Shown: piece by piece, positions 1-13,300 of the stretch | Layout: each line of letters opens with the position of its first letter | Numbering within the stretch: the first letter of the stretch is position 1 | NCBI GenBank assembly: GCA_021186555.1 | Contig: JAJKFL010000008.1 | Location: 12,455,936 to 12,519,935, forward strand | Origin: Reticulitermes speratus | Lineage: Eukaryota > Arthropoda > Insecta > Blattodea > Rhinotermitidae | Direction of reading: 5' to 3' | DNA: 64,000 nucleotides | Notes under the pieces: model-generated | Seen by the model: the letters and a program-made list of their open reading frames with translations, nothing else | What the model was told of the DNA's origin: nothing | Database searches by the model: none | Position numbers and translations under genes: made by a program

Positions 1-1235
1 GATAGCAATTTCAGTACCAATAAAATACATTAGTTTGAAAAAGCACAAGCTTTTTAAGTGTCTACCTTTATAGTATATATTATAGTGGTCACCATGGTCA
101 GTGTCTGGAAGCACGTTCAAACTGATATATTCATCGTCTGTCTAATGTTCCCACAGTTCTAACTGCTACATTAACCCAAGCTTAAATAAGACACACTTTT
201 GGCAATATCACAAAGTGGCTACCTGGTGGCTGTTTCTGGCATTAACCTGTAATGGACAAACAGGACAATGTCCCATTAACCTTTAAACGACGACCTATGT
301 TCGCATATGCAAACGAATGTAAAAAAATGCCCCCTAGAAATTAATTTCATATATTATATGCTGCATAATCTGTTTTACTTTCCACAGAATTCTGTTTATT
401 TCACAATTTTATCTTTTTCTGTTCAAATAATACTCTCTCATAAACCATGCACTAAAATTTAAATATCAACACAGTTATTTAAAGGTTAAATGTACATCTT
501 TTCATCCAAAAGGGAAAACAGTCCTGAAGTAGACATTTAAGTTGAATAGTGCTCTGGCAGCAGCAGAAACCTGGCATTTGAAAGGCCGTACACTAACAGT
601 TAAATAAGCGGAGACTCTGAACATGATGTTGAGCCTGTTTATGTAATGCTCATCTGGTCTTTGGTCTGCCCTTATACATTTGTACTTATACTAAACCTGC
701 AAGTATAAAAACACATAAATCTACATTTTAAAGGGACTTCTTTCCAACTACGCAGCTACAATTTGAGCTGCACCGACTTCCTGGCTCAGTCATGTGACCT
801 GGTACAGCACATCATTGGCCAACCACATAACAGGTATGCATGCATTGAAAAAGTTGTGTAACTTTAAATCACAATGTGAACCCCAATTTTTTGATCCCCA
901 GCACTTCCAGTTAATGATATTTTACTGAAAGTCTGGCCTTTATGCTGCCTGCTATGACTGCAAAACCTGTACTTTTCCAGATTTAAGGACAATATTAGCT
1001 CCACTTCTGCATGCACTTCTGTTTACTTGCAATATAGTTAGCAACATCACTTTCAGAATTCTGTATGTAAATTTTGGTACAAGCAGTTTCAGTGACACCT
1101 GAGCCCTGAACTATATGAAAGGGGTACAATTTTGCCTGCTGGTGGGAAGGCCATAGCTACAGTGTAACTGCACCAACGTTCACATCCCACCAAACTGCCT
1201 AAACATAAGTACATGCATTATATTTCCATATATAT
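1..1235. other. Non-coding flank downstream of the RSL1D1-like gene
   Basis: No exon or intact element recognised. A stretch near 190–290 (alternating 'ggacaatgtcccattaa' wording) is shared loosely with 21600–21800, suggesting a shared but unclassified old repeat. Confidence 0.4.
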
Positions 1236-1241
1236 TTTATT
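1236..1241 (-). promoter_or_regulatory. Polyadenylation signal of the RSL1D1-like gene
   Basis: AATAAA on the minus strand about 65 bases beyond the stop codon at 1306. Position and motif fit the 3' end of the gene; the cleavage site is not visible from sequence alone. Confidence 0.5.
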
Positions 1242-1305
1242 GTATACCAATTAACCACAATTACAGTACATGCCATTTCACAGAAGTAATCTGGTGAGAA
1301 ATTAT

Positions 1306-4300
1306 CTACTTTGACTTCTGTACCTTGGACTTCTTAGTCAACTTGGTTGAAGTTGTCTTCTTGTGCTCTTTTTTCTTTCTCTTATTAGCTATTTTCTGAA
1401 CAGACTCTCTATTTGGTACACTGTGAGCTCCAACTGACTCAGTCTTGTTTTTCTTGAATAGCTTACATTTCTGCAATATTTTAGCACAAACAATTAATAC
1501 TAAAACAAAACTTTTAGAACAATTATAAAACACTACAACCTAGTGCTTAGATACAGAGTATTTCTAAATTAGATTGCATTACTAAACAGTAAGCTCACCA
1601 CAACCTAATGAGAAAAGGCCATATTATTGTAGTTTTGGTAGAATTGAGATCTGTGCTCTTCTGGGATATTACGCAGTGCAGATTGGTAGTTACTGACATT
1701 TCCGGACAACCTACTGGTCCCATCTTCAAGGGTCAAGACTGCTTGACCATTGAAGATGGGACCAATAGACCGTTCTGAAACATCAGTTAACAAACTACCA
1801 ACCTATGCTGTGTAAAATCCCAGAAGAGTGCAGATCTCATTTACACCGCAGCGGAAGCCTGAAATCACGTGTTTGGTACACTTGACAGCCCAACGCCTAC
1901 AAACAAGGCCTGTGACTTAAAAATGATCACTATGACAGAATTTTGTTTCTGAAATAGTACCAAAATAAGTCAAGTTCACACCTCTCTGTAATAAAGACTC
2001 ATATATTTTAAATACTTATGTTCCTGTATGATAGCCTTTATGTGGTATGCAGTATGGTATAATATGTACCAAATTAATCAATGAGGCAGTTAGTCACTGA
2101 TCACTTACCATGGAGGCCCGGGGTCATTCCCAGGCAAGTCTATGTGTGATCTGTAGTGGACAAAGTGGCACTAGGACATGCGTTTCTCTGAGTACTGTGG
2201 TTTTTTCCCGTCAACATCACTCCACCAATGCTTCACACTCATCTAACATCTACTATATACTCTTTGCAATCTGACAGCATCATTAAATAACAGACTTAAA
2301 AATAATATGTCATTTACCTACTTCAGTATCTTGGTCTCTCAGACCCAGCATGCCTACTTATGGTACTCATTTCCGCATGCCCACAGTAAAGCTAATATGA
2401 AACAAGAAACTGTCTGTAGTTAACACTCTAGTTCTAGTTAAAGTGATAGTTCAAAAATGTATCACCTTTGAGTCTGGCTGTGACTTTTCCATCGCTTTTA
2501 TTGTGACATGATTTCTTTGTTTTTTCTTTCTGATTGTTTTAGTTTTTTCTTTTGTTTCTTTCTGTTTCTCCCTCCTTTTCTTGACAATTTTTTGTTTCTT
2601 TTCCTCAGGCTCTTCCTCTCCATTATTAGTCTGTGAATCAAACAATAAATTAATTAATTAATTAAAGTTATTCATACCAACATGTAAGAAAATCACTTTC
2701 AGATTCATTTACATTATGTCTGAACCCAGTAACAGGGAATCTGTTCCAACTCTTACTCAATTTTATTACTGCAAACATCACGTATCATAAAAGAAGTTTA
2801 TGTTTGTAAATTTTCAATAGCAATATACAAATAAAACCAGATGTACGCTATTTCGTTATTATTATTATTGTTTACTTCCACTTATTGGCCTTCCATTTAA
2901 AGTGTTATCTTCTGTCAGAGAACTCATGAATCCCTTAATCCATAGTTTGTCTCTCTTTATTACTGCTGCCAAAAACCATATACATACAAAACTGAAGGTA
3001 ATAAATAAGAACAGCAGCAACTACTTACCTCACTTTGTTTCCTCTTAGTATTTTCTTTGATACTTGCATTCCACTGCTTACTCCACTCACTGAGATAAGC
3101 ATCCTCTGCAGCCTCAGCCACATGTTCATCCCCACCATCTGTATCTTCAGGCTCTTTTTCTTCTTCTGATCCAGGCTGTGATTCACCTTTTGCCTTCTCG
3201 TCTGTGCTAGCTACAGGAATTTCATCCCCACTACCTGCATCCATCTAGGAAAGATGACATTTATATAGCTGCTGATTCTCATATGTAATAAACAGTCATC
3301 ACTAAGACTAATACAAATTACCATATGTTTATGTTAGAATAAGAACTAATACTGAATAACAATTGCTTAGACTCTGCAAAGTACAGATATACTATTTCAA
3401 TGTGCTTCTTGTACTGGCACTTCACTGTGAAATACTCCATTTTCAAAGATAAAGATAAAATTAAGTTATTACTTCCTCATCAGAGTTGAATTCCTCCCAG
3501 TCAGAATCACTCAGTCCCATTTCCTTGTCCTCCTTTGTCAGTCCCACTTTCTTCACTACCACCTCTCCACTAGGCATCACTGTGACATGTGTTCCTGGGA
3601 ATGTTGTGAGCTCTCCCTCAACTGGCTTGGCTTTCTTCGGTACGACAGGTCTCACAATAGGCACTTCCACCTCATTGCTGCTCTCTATAGACCCAACAAA
3701 ATGTGTCAACAAATTCCATCACATGAGTGAAGTTTTTGGACTTAAGTTATGCAGGATTACCCTAGATGCAGACAAATCTCAGCAAGCAAACAAAACATCC
3801 TATCATTCCTATACATTGAACTTCACTAGCTTTCATGAATACTGGGAAAGGGTGTACTCTACAATGCAGTACACATAATTCTCAACAACATTAACTGCAG
3901 TTTATTGAATTTACTTGTGGTCTCTTCATAAAATATGATTAATGGTTTGTGACACACATGAAGTCCATTTTAAGTATGGGTAAATAAGGGTGAAAACAGG
4001 AATTGCTCAACATGCTTTAGTGATTTCCTGCCATATAAAATTTTAACAAGTTAGGCAATGTACGTACAATGTAACACTGTGGCACATTCACATAACCAAT
4101 GTTGCTGTGGAAATGTCGCCAATGTTACAATTAATGTCAGAGCCTTGTTTGTAAAAACAGTTGATCTTGCAGGCTGTCAACAATAGAGAAAAACAAAACT
4201 AAAATGCAACAAAGCATTTACTTTAGTACTGTTGAGGTAAATGCATCACTGTCAACAATACAAATACTGAATGTGTCACCACATAATGCAACAATGCATT

Positions 4301-7300
4301 CTGTTCAGTATTGTCCAACAGTACAAAGAAAAATACTAATGAGAACACACTGTTGAGCTGCATGTGTTGCTGTCAAGAATATAAATGCTGAACGCATCAC
4401 CACGGACATGCAACAGTGTGTTGTCTTCAGCATTGTTGTTCTCTGCACTGTTGAGCTATAGGTGCCACCGTCAACGATATGAAACACACCTAGGTCTTCA
4501 TGTAAAGTGCCCAATATTATTGTCCAACTTTAACCAAATTTGGTTTTCTCAACAGATCTAAATAACAGTCTCCAATATCAAATCTCACAAATATCCCTCT
4601 TGTGGGAGTCGAGCTCACACATGCGGGTGGACAGACGTGATGAAAATAACACGTGCTTTTCAAGACAAACATGAACACGCCTCAAAATATCTTGAATGGT
4701 TAAGGCACAGATACTATGTCACAGACAAACATAACATCCACTTACAGCTGTTCTCTGTTTATTTTCTAGATCACATGAAATCTATACCCTGGAAATATGC
4801 TTGAGACACTGCTGTATAACAGAGAAAAACACAAGAAAGTAGTCTAATGAACATGTTCAAGAACATGTCCAGACTGTCATCCATGCACATGAAAGCAGAA
4901 AAATGTTTGAATGCTGACAGTTGCTTTATGAAGACACACAGTTTAAACCTATTAAAAACACCTTCCCATTCTCAATTACAGGGATGGTCACTTAAAACCA
5001 TTAAGACATAAATAAAACTGTGTCCCAAGTAATAAAGCTGCTGTGTAAATACTTATTTTGTTCCAGTCAGTCATGTCACATTTCTCACCTCTTATGCTTT
5101 ACTGAGCATATCTTATGTTGTGCTAAGTTCCTGTTATCATTTGATTACTGATTACCACCACATAACCCAATATATACCAACTTTTGAAAGTAAATAGTGC
5201 ATTAAAAACTCACCAGCACATACAGCAGTGCTGATGAAGATTTCCATCTGCTGGGATACGACAAACATACAGCCCAGTGTATAAGTACTGAAGTTTTGGA
5301 GAAGCCTCCATCTTCAGGGTAATCCATTACTACCTGAACTATCCTGAAGATGGAGGATATGTTCTCCTTTGAAATGGTAGAACCCAAATACCAGTCTACA
5401 TGGTATCATATCACAGAAGACAGGACTATTCCAATAAAGGAATGTTTTGCACAGAAAGAATCCACACATTACCGTATATTCTCGAATCTAATGCACACCC
5501 AGTTTTTGGCGACTTCTTAAATGAAAAAAAGTTAGTTCGCGATTCTAATCCGCACCTTTCCTTCAACCACCCCTTGCCCACGAGGCGACTGATTGAATAA
5601 TATTGGATGTTACCAATGCGTTAAAATCCGACGCTACGCCTGTGGCCGATGAGTCATACCGATAGAGGCGGGGCCTTTCTCAACAGACGTGCGCAATCTC
5701 GTCTGAAGCCAGCTGAGCTTTAGTTGTTGAAACGTGGGAGGTGCTTGTTCCAATTTGTCGTGTACCGTAGGTATGGAAGAGGGACACCTGAAATCTAAAC
5801 GACTCTCATATACGGCGAAGTTCAAACGTGAAGTTATTCGGTGCGCAGAGGAGAATGGAAACCGCAAAGCCGCTGCAATTTTTGGAGTTAATGAAAGTAA
5901 CGTTCGACTATGGCGGAAACACAAGGCAGCGATCAGCGGGTGTGACGCAGCTCCTTCAGAAGTGGCGCGGTGGGTGTCGGCTGCATGGAAAGCCATCCCG
6001 GAGAGCATTATCGTCAGATCTTTCAAGAAGTGTTGCATAAGCAATGCTTTGGATGGAACCGAAGATGACATTGTATGGGAGGACGATGTTGAAGATAAAG
6101 ATGATAGTGACTGGGTGGAGAGCACGGATAACGATTCAGTTATGAGTGATGACGGCGAGTCTGATGAATAATAAATTATAATAATAAATAATAAAATAAT
6201 AGATTATTGTATTGTATTGTTCTTACGGCACGTACAGCAGCTCAATCATTTTTCCAAAATCCAGCTCTAGACCGCGAATCTAATCCGCACGCGAATCTAA
6301 TACGCATCTGATTTTTTAGCCCTCTAAAACTGTAAAAAGGGTGCGCATTAGATTCGAGAATATACGGTATTTGTACAAATATTCTGAACACAATGCACAC
6401 TAGGTGGTTTGGTTGGGGATTAATAAAATGTACATTAAAATAAAGTATCTTGCAATGAGATGACTTTACTGTTCTATTTAAGTGACTTACTGAGTGTCAT
6501 ATACACAGGTATAAGAGGAGAATCTTGCAAATGAATATGCAGTGAGCGGACATTGTCCCAACCTCCTGGATAGTGTTTCGACAGACATTCTGCAACAGCT
6601 ATGATGTTCTCTGCTATCTGCACTAGTGACTGCTTTGTGTGTCCAACCTGTTTAAAACAATAACACACTGAATACAAGCCTAGTTTATGTTTCACAGAGT
6701 GAATACATTACTTGATTGAAGGAAAGTGCTCACGGTGTGCTTCCATCCCTGTCTAATCAGGATATGAACTGGACTAAGCACCTCATGTTCTACTTGGTGG
6801 GTATGGATGTTGTCAAATTCTATTTATAATGTTATATGAGAAAGTAAGAAGAATTACGTGAGTAGATTGGCTAAAGAACACAGGGTGAATGGTGAAATAT
6901 GCCCTCAGTTTCCAACTGCGCACTGTTACAAACCACCACAAAGAGCAATAGTGGAGGCCACATTGTGTGAAATGAAAAATGGAGGTAATTCTGAATGGTG
7001 ATTAGGTAAAAATGAAGAAGAGGCAATCATGGCCTGTTTGAAGGTAATATCCTGGCATGTACCTGGAGAATAATGTGTAAAACCTTAGTCAGTATGCAAA
7101 AACTGAGGTTCTCATAGCAGTGACTATGAAAATTCTCTCTGGGGCTGTCATACCACATAGTCTGGTAGCTATTTACTGACATTTTGGAACGACCTACTGC
7201 CTCAGTCTTCAAGATAAAACAGCCATTCTACCCTTCGAATGGAGGACTGCATACCAGATCAGCATTTAAAAAATGTGCACATTACTTGAATCATGTTTTT

Positions 7301-10300
7301 GTTTAAGTGTTCCACACCTTGAGAGCTGTTTTGTTTCCATTTGCATTCATCATCATCAGTGTTTTGCAAACAGCTGTTTCAAACTCTTTCTTTAAGTTCT
7401 TTGCTCTCATATTCACTGGAACTGGCAACCTGCAATGTAAACAAAGTTATTTTGCTTTCTTCTTCACACCAACATTCAGGAATTACAACTTGAAAAATAA
7501 GACATGAACAATGATAAAATTACTCCCTTCAAGTCTAGAAGGGTTAAACTCCATAATAAAAACACTGAATTTACACTATATTACACAAAATATATTCAGA
7601 AAATGTTAAAAACCATTCCACTGTCAGGTCAATTTAGCCTGAAAATAAAATCACACTGAATCACTCAAGTGGAAAACCACCCTCACGGCATATCTGGTAT
7701 CGATCCTCTTACTCAAGATAATAATGATACTGATAACCATTCCTCATAACTCTCATGATCTCATGGTGACATGATAATATTAACAAATATATAAAGGATG
7801 TCAAAAGACAAACCAATAGGCTCCTCACAACTGTCACTCTGTTCACTTGTCCTAATTTCCTTTAGCATTTAAGGACAATTTCTAGTTGACTGAGTTATGT
7901 TACAATAGGTTACATCAATCGTCTTTCAACCTCCATGTTCAGGGTACAAGAGTCCCTCTAGCCTGAAGATGGCAGTAGCAGCAGGTTCCTCTGAAAAGTT
8001 TGCAGGTATCTAACAAAGTAGAGCAGAACACAGTAATCTTTAGTGCAGCATGGAGTTGTCCTAGTATAAATTGTAACATACTTCTGCTCACACTTGAACA
8101 TAGTATGTACACTGTAATGCAACAATCAAACCTATACTGGAATCGGTGTTCACTGCTACCTTTCAGATGATTACAAAATCAATGTGCTTCTTAGATAATA
8201 GAAAAGAAGCACATTTAGCACATTCTTGTGGCTTTACACAACAAATCTATTTTTGCAGTAAGTTTAATACATTCTGATTAAACTTCACAATTCAAACTCA
8301 AACCAAAATCAAATTTCCAACCGTTTGCACATTCATAATAGTAACTAATATGAAAAGTCACCAAAGGTCAGAATACTTACTTCCGCTTCTTATAAACTTC
8401 CCTGCCAATAAGATGAAGTATGTGCCCAGCAATTCGACCATCTGATAGGAACAAATCAAACTGGCTCACCAAGCGACGGCGAAGTTCATACTGGTCATAC
8501 TCCACTTTCACTTGTCTCAGTGGCATCACCTTACAAAAACAAACAGTGTATGCTTCATGTTCCCCTTGCTAAAAGCTATTTACTAGCAAAAGCAGCCATG
8601 TTTCAGCTGCATGGTCCCAAGTTCAAGCTTGTCCAAGGAATGATGTGCATTTATAACATGGCAAAGATCTGTTCACTATTCATGTAAAACAGGTAAAGCA
8701 AAGCAGATGCATGGTTGAAGTAAACTCAAATAATATGAGACAATTACAGGCAAAAGTCCTGACTTTGAAAAATGGTGTCTGTACATTTCAAGCAACGGGA
8801 TGGATAATATTTTCACCACTTATGAATACAAAATTGATGGAAAAGTTAGCTTCTTGATGCACTTATATGCAGCATGGTAACCTAATGCCCAAAATAGGTC
8901 AAGTCCTCATCACGTTAACCACCAAATTATCCGAAAAAGACTTCACACATCAGTCAGTGCATTAAAGTTTTGAAATTACTATAAATCAGTTTCTTGGCAA
9001 TATAGTGATTATGAAAAATTACCTGTGAAATTCCAGTAATATTATTCTTTTCCAAAAGTTCCTTATAATGTTCAATGGTTGGTTCATGGTCTTCATACTT
9101 TCCTTTCTTGAGATCAGGAACGAAAAGACATACATCAGATGATTTTTCAATCAGTGGGTGAGGCAAACAGCTAGAATGAATTTGATAAAATGTAATTTTA
9201 CATAAAAAAACTAAAGACAGAAAGGGTATAAAAGAAAGAGAGAGGAAATTAGCAAAAACTGTGCAATTCAATGGCCACTGTGTATGTCAATTATTCTGAG
9301 TTTATCTGCAGTTCATAGGTCAGAAACTATTCTAATCTACTCAGTCCCCCACAAACTGTTTTAATTATGGCTTGTTCAAAACATTAGGGCAGGCATCACA
9401 GTGACTTCTGCACCTAGATCATTTTCTAATCTTTTGTGCAACCCTGTTGCTTCCCTCCCAGGGGACACTGCCTTAACGAAGCACTGTCCGTGCGGGCGGA
9501 GAGGGTTTGAGTGCCCCAAAGAAGCTGGGGGCTAAACCGGCGGTAGCTTAGCTACTGGTAGGGTCTCCCAAGCCGGGCAGGCCTCAGCTGAGGGGCCAGA
9601 CGAAGTGTGTTCCACAACGACCTGTCTGAACCAATAACCTTTCCATAACATCCTTCCTATTCACCCAAGTCAAGGTGTGAGGTATCGTGCCGAGGACTGC
9701 ATGGCACTGGGGTGGAAAAACAGCAGTGCATTTACGATCCCCTCGGGAACCGGGCAGCACCCCGTTGTATTTATGCCTTCCACCCGTAAGGGCTCTGCGG
9801 GTGGTGACTGTCTACTTCCCCATTACTTGTGGGAATAAAATGGACACAGTAATTAATGGACTTGATCAAGGAGTGGCTGAGGCTGTAGACTTGATACAAG
9901 TAAGTTCTGAGCTGAGTTCTAATGAACCTGATCAAGGAGCAACTGTGGCTGCAAACTTGATACTGAGGCTGTAGGCTTTGAGCCTTTCGCTGTTTCTTCT
10001 GATGAGGACAGACTGGCTGCAGGTGTCTATACGACTAGACTGCAGTCCAGGCGACTCTCGGGAGTGCAGCGGAAGTAGCTCATTAAAGTAAGAGAAGGTG
10101 GTGGCGAGAAGTAGTGGGGGTGTGAGAAGACCCCACTCTTACTCGAGTATTCCATCCTTCGATGAACCTGTGAGCCTTTTGCTATCTCTGCTGATGAGGA
10201 CAGACTGGCTGCAGGTGTCATTATGACTAGACTGCAGACCAGGCGACTCTGGGAGCGTAGCGGAAGCAGCTCGTTAAAGTAAGAGAAGGCGGTGGCGAGA

Positions 10301-13300
10301 AGTAGTAGGGGTGTGAAAAGACCCCACACTTACTCGAGTATTCCACCTTCGATGAACCTGTGAGCCTTTTGCTATCTCTTCTGATGAGGACAGACTGGCT
10401 GCAGGTGTCATTATGACCAGACTGCAGACCAGGCGACTCTTGGGAGCGCAGCGGAAGTAGCTTGTTAAAGTAAGAGAAGGCGGTGGCGAGAAGTAGTGGG
10501 GGTGTGAAAAGACCCCACTCTTACTCGAGTATTCCGCCTTCGATGAACCTGATCAAGGAGCGGCTGTGGCTGCAAACTTGATACGGAGGCTGTAGGCTCT
10601 TAGCCTTTCGCTGTTTCTTGTGATGAGACAACTAGCTGCAGGTGTCTATATGACTAGACTGCAGTCCAGGCGACTCACAGAGTGCAGCGGAAGAAGCTCT
10701 TTAAAGTAAGAGAAGTGGTGGCGAGAAGTAGTGGGGTGTGAAAAGACCCCACTCTTACTCGAGTATTCCACCTTCGATGAACCTTGAGCCTTTTGCTATC
10801 TTTCTGATGAGGGCAGACTGGCTGCAGTGTCTAGACCAGACTGCAGACCAGGCGACCTAGGGAGCGCAGCGGAAGCAGCTCATTAAAGTAAGAGAAGGCG
10901 GTGGCGAGAAGTAGTGGGGGTGTGAAAAGACCCCCTCTTACTCGAGTATTCCTCCTTCGATGAACCTGATCAAGGAGTGGCTGTGACTGCAAACTTGATA
11001 ATGGGGCTGTATGCTCTGAGCCTTTCGCTCTCTCTTCTGATGAGGACAGACTGGCTGCAGGTGTCACCAAACTGCAGTCCAGGCGACTGTCGGGAGCGCA
11101 GCGGAAGCAGCTCATTAAAATAAGAGAAGGCGGTGGCGAGAAGTAGTGGGGGTGTGAAAAGACCCCACTCTTACTCGAGTATTCCACCTTCGATGAACCT
11201 GTGAGCCTTTTGCTATCTCTTCTGATGAGGACAGACTGGCTGCAGGTGTCTTTATGACCAGACTGCAGACCAGGCGACTCTAGGGAGCGCAGCGGAAGCA
11301 GCTCATTAAAGTAAGAGAAGGCGGTGGCGAGAAGTAGTGGGGGTGTGAAAAGACCCCACTCTTACTCGAGTATTCCTCCTTCGATGAACCTGATCAAGGA
11401 GCGGCTGTGACTGCAAACTTGATATTGGGGCTGTATGCTCTGAGCCTTTCGCTGTCTCTTCTGATGAGGACAGACTGGCTGCAGGTGTCACCAAACTGCA
11501 GTCCAGGCGACTGTCGGGAGCGCAGCGGAAGCAGCTCATTAAAATAAGAGAAGGCGGTGGCGAGAAGTAGAGGGGGGGTGAACAGACCCCACTCTTACTC
11601 GAGTATTCCACCTTCGATGAACCTGATCAAGAAACGGCTGTGGCTGCAGACTTGATAATTGAAAGACTAAGGGTTAGCACAATGAGCCTAAGGCTGCGGT
11701 GCGTCCGGAGCTAATGCCGATGGGCCCATAGACAGAAGAAGAAGAACCCTGTTGCTTAGGTGTTTAGTAGAGTCACCTGGTTTCACAAAAGCTGGCCCAG
11801 GTTCCTAGAAGTTGGTAGTGAGTCACTGTCCCAGGACATGTTGTTCCCAAGCGGTCATCCATCCAAGTACTAACCATGCTTAAGGTTGCTTAACTGCAGT
11901 GATCAGAGAGATCAGACAGGAACCAGTGTTGTCAACCTTGCACCACCATTGGCCTAGTTACAATTACTAGCCCTAATACAATCCCTCCTAACTTAATTAA
12001 TGGAACTGGACACCACACAGAAAAGAGAACTGCAAACTGGACCAATATTCTTGCAGCTTCCATACATTGAAATTTGAATGTTTTATGTAAATCATAACCT
12101 CTGAGGCCCAACATCTTCATGAAAAAAATATTTTCAACTCACTGGTGCTTATGATATTCGAGCAAACTATATACTGCAAGTTCTTCCATTGTGACATACA
12201 GTCTTAAACTTTTCAAGAAGAGCTAACCAACTGACACTCAAATTTTGTAATCCAGCTTTCATCAAAAACCAGGTCAAGGGTGAAACTCTAATAAAGGTTG
12301 CGATTTCATAAGCTTAGTAAGTACTCAACAGAAGTTACACTCACAATCTGAAATGTTGGTTACACATCTTGGGAACCCTAATGCACTGTATTACCAAATA
12401 TACAGGCTGACCTTCGTCCATGAACAATGACACAGGCTTTGATACTGATGATGTTTTAGCATCCCTCAATTGCAGCATAGCAGAAACACTGGATTGGACC
12501 TGTGAATGCAGTGATGCAAACATAATTACAGAGCACTTGTAAAATGACAAGGAACACTCAGGCTTCACAGTTGCTCTCATAGGTCAGTTACTGAGGCACT
12601 GCAGTTTCAGCATATGCAGAATTAAAAAAAATTGTAGTACCAGAATTCAACACATGTTTTCATACATTCTTCCCTTGTGCAAAAAAACATATTTCTGTGT
12701 AAACAAAAGGACCCTACCATGCATTTATCACTATATCAGGACTTAATCAGTATGTACTTCAATTTCATGAAACAATGCAAATGCCTTCCTGATAAGTCTT
12801 TTCCACAAACATGCAGTCACAATAAATAATTTTAACATATGCCAGTACATGAATGAATGAATGAATTAGCATGCAGCATTAGTGCAATGATACTGACAAG
12901 GTAAAACCAAAGTACTTTAAGAACAACCTGTCCCAGTGCCACTGCAACCAGCACAAACCTCACATGGACTGACCTCCACAGTGAAAAGCCAGTGACTAAA
13001 TGCTTGAGCATAATAATGTAAAAAAGAACTTTAAGATCATATGTGCATATATAATGCATGATAGGGATCCCACTGTCCCGTTTTTCTGGAACAGTCCCGA
13101 TTTGTGACTTTGAAAGAGCTCTGTCCCAGTGTCCTGCAAAATTTGGTTCGGGACATCAAATGTCCCAAGTTTTCGCAAGTCATAAAAATACAATATTTCT
13201 GACAATGCATATGTATAGACAGCTATCAACCAAGCACTAACAGGTATGATTACAAGTTGGGAGGAAGATGTGCAGATTAGTGATTACAGAGTCTGCACTG

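Noticed and set aside
5634..6125. 163-codon minus-strand frame
   Set aside because: Antisense shadow of the pogo transposase remnant.
9998..11470. CUGAUGA in each VNTR unit as a possible hammerhead
   Set aside because: No GAAA follows the would-be stem II and no stem I/III pairing is visible.
10027..11611. Three 100–118-codon minus-strand frames with similar sequences
   Set aside because: They are translations of the VNTR units, not genes.
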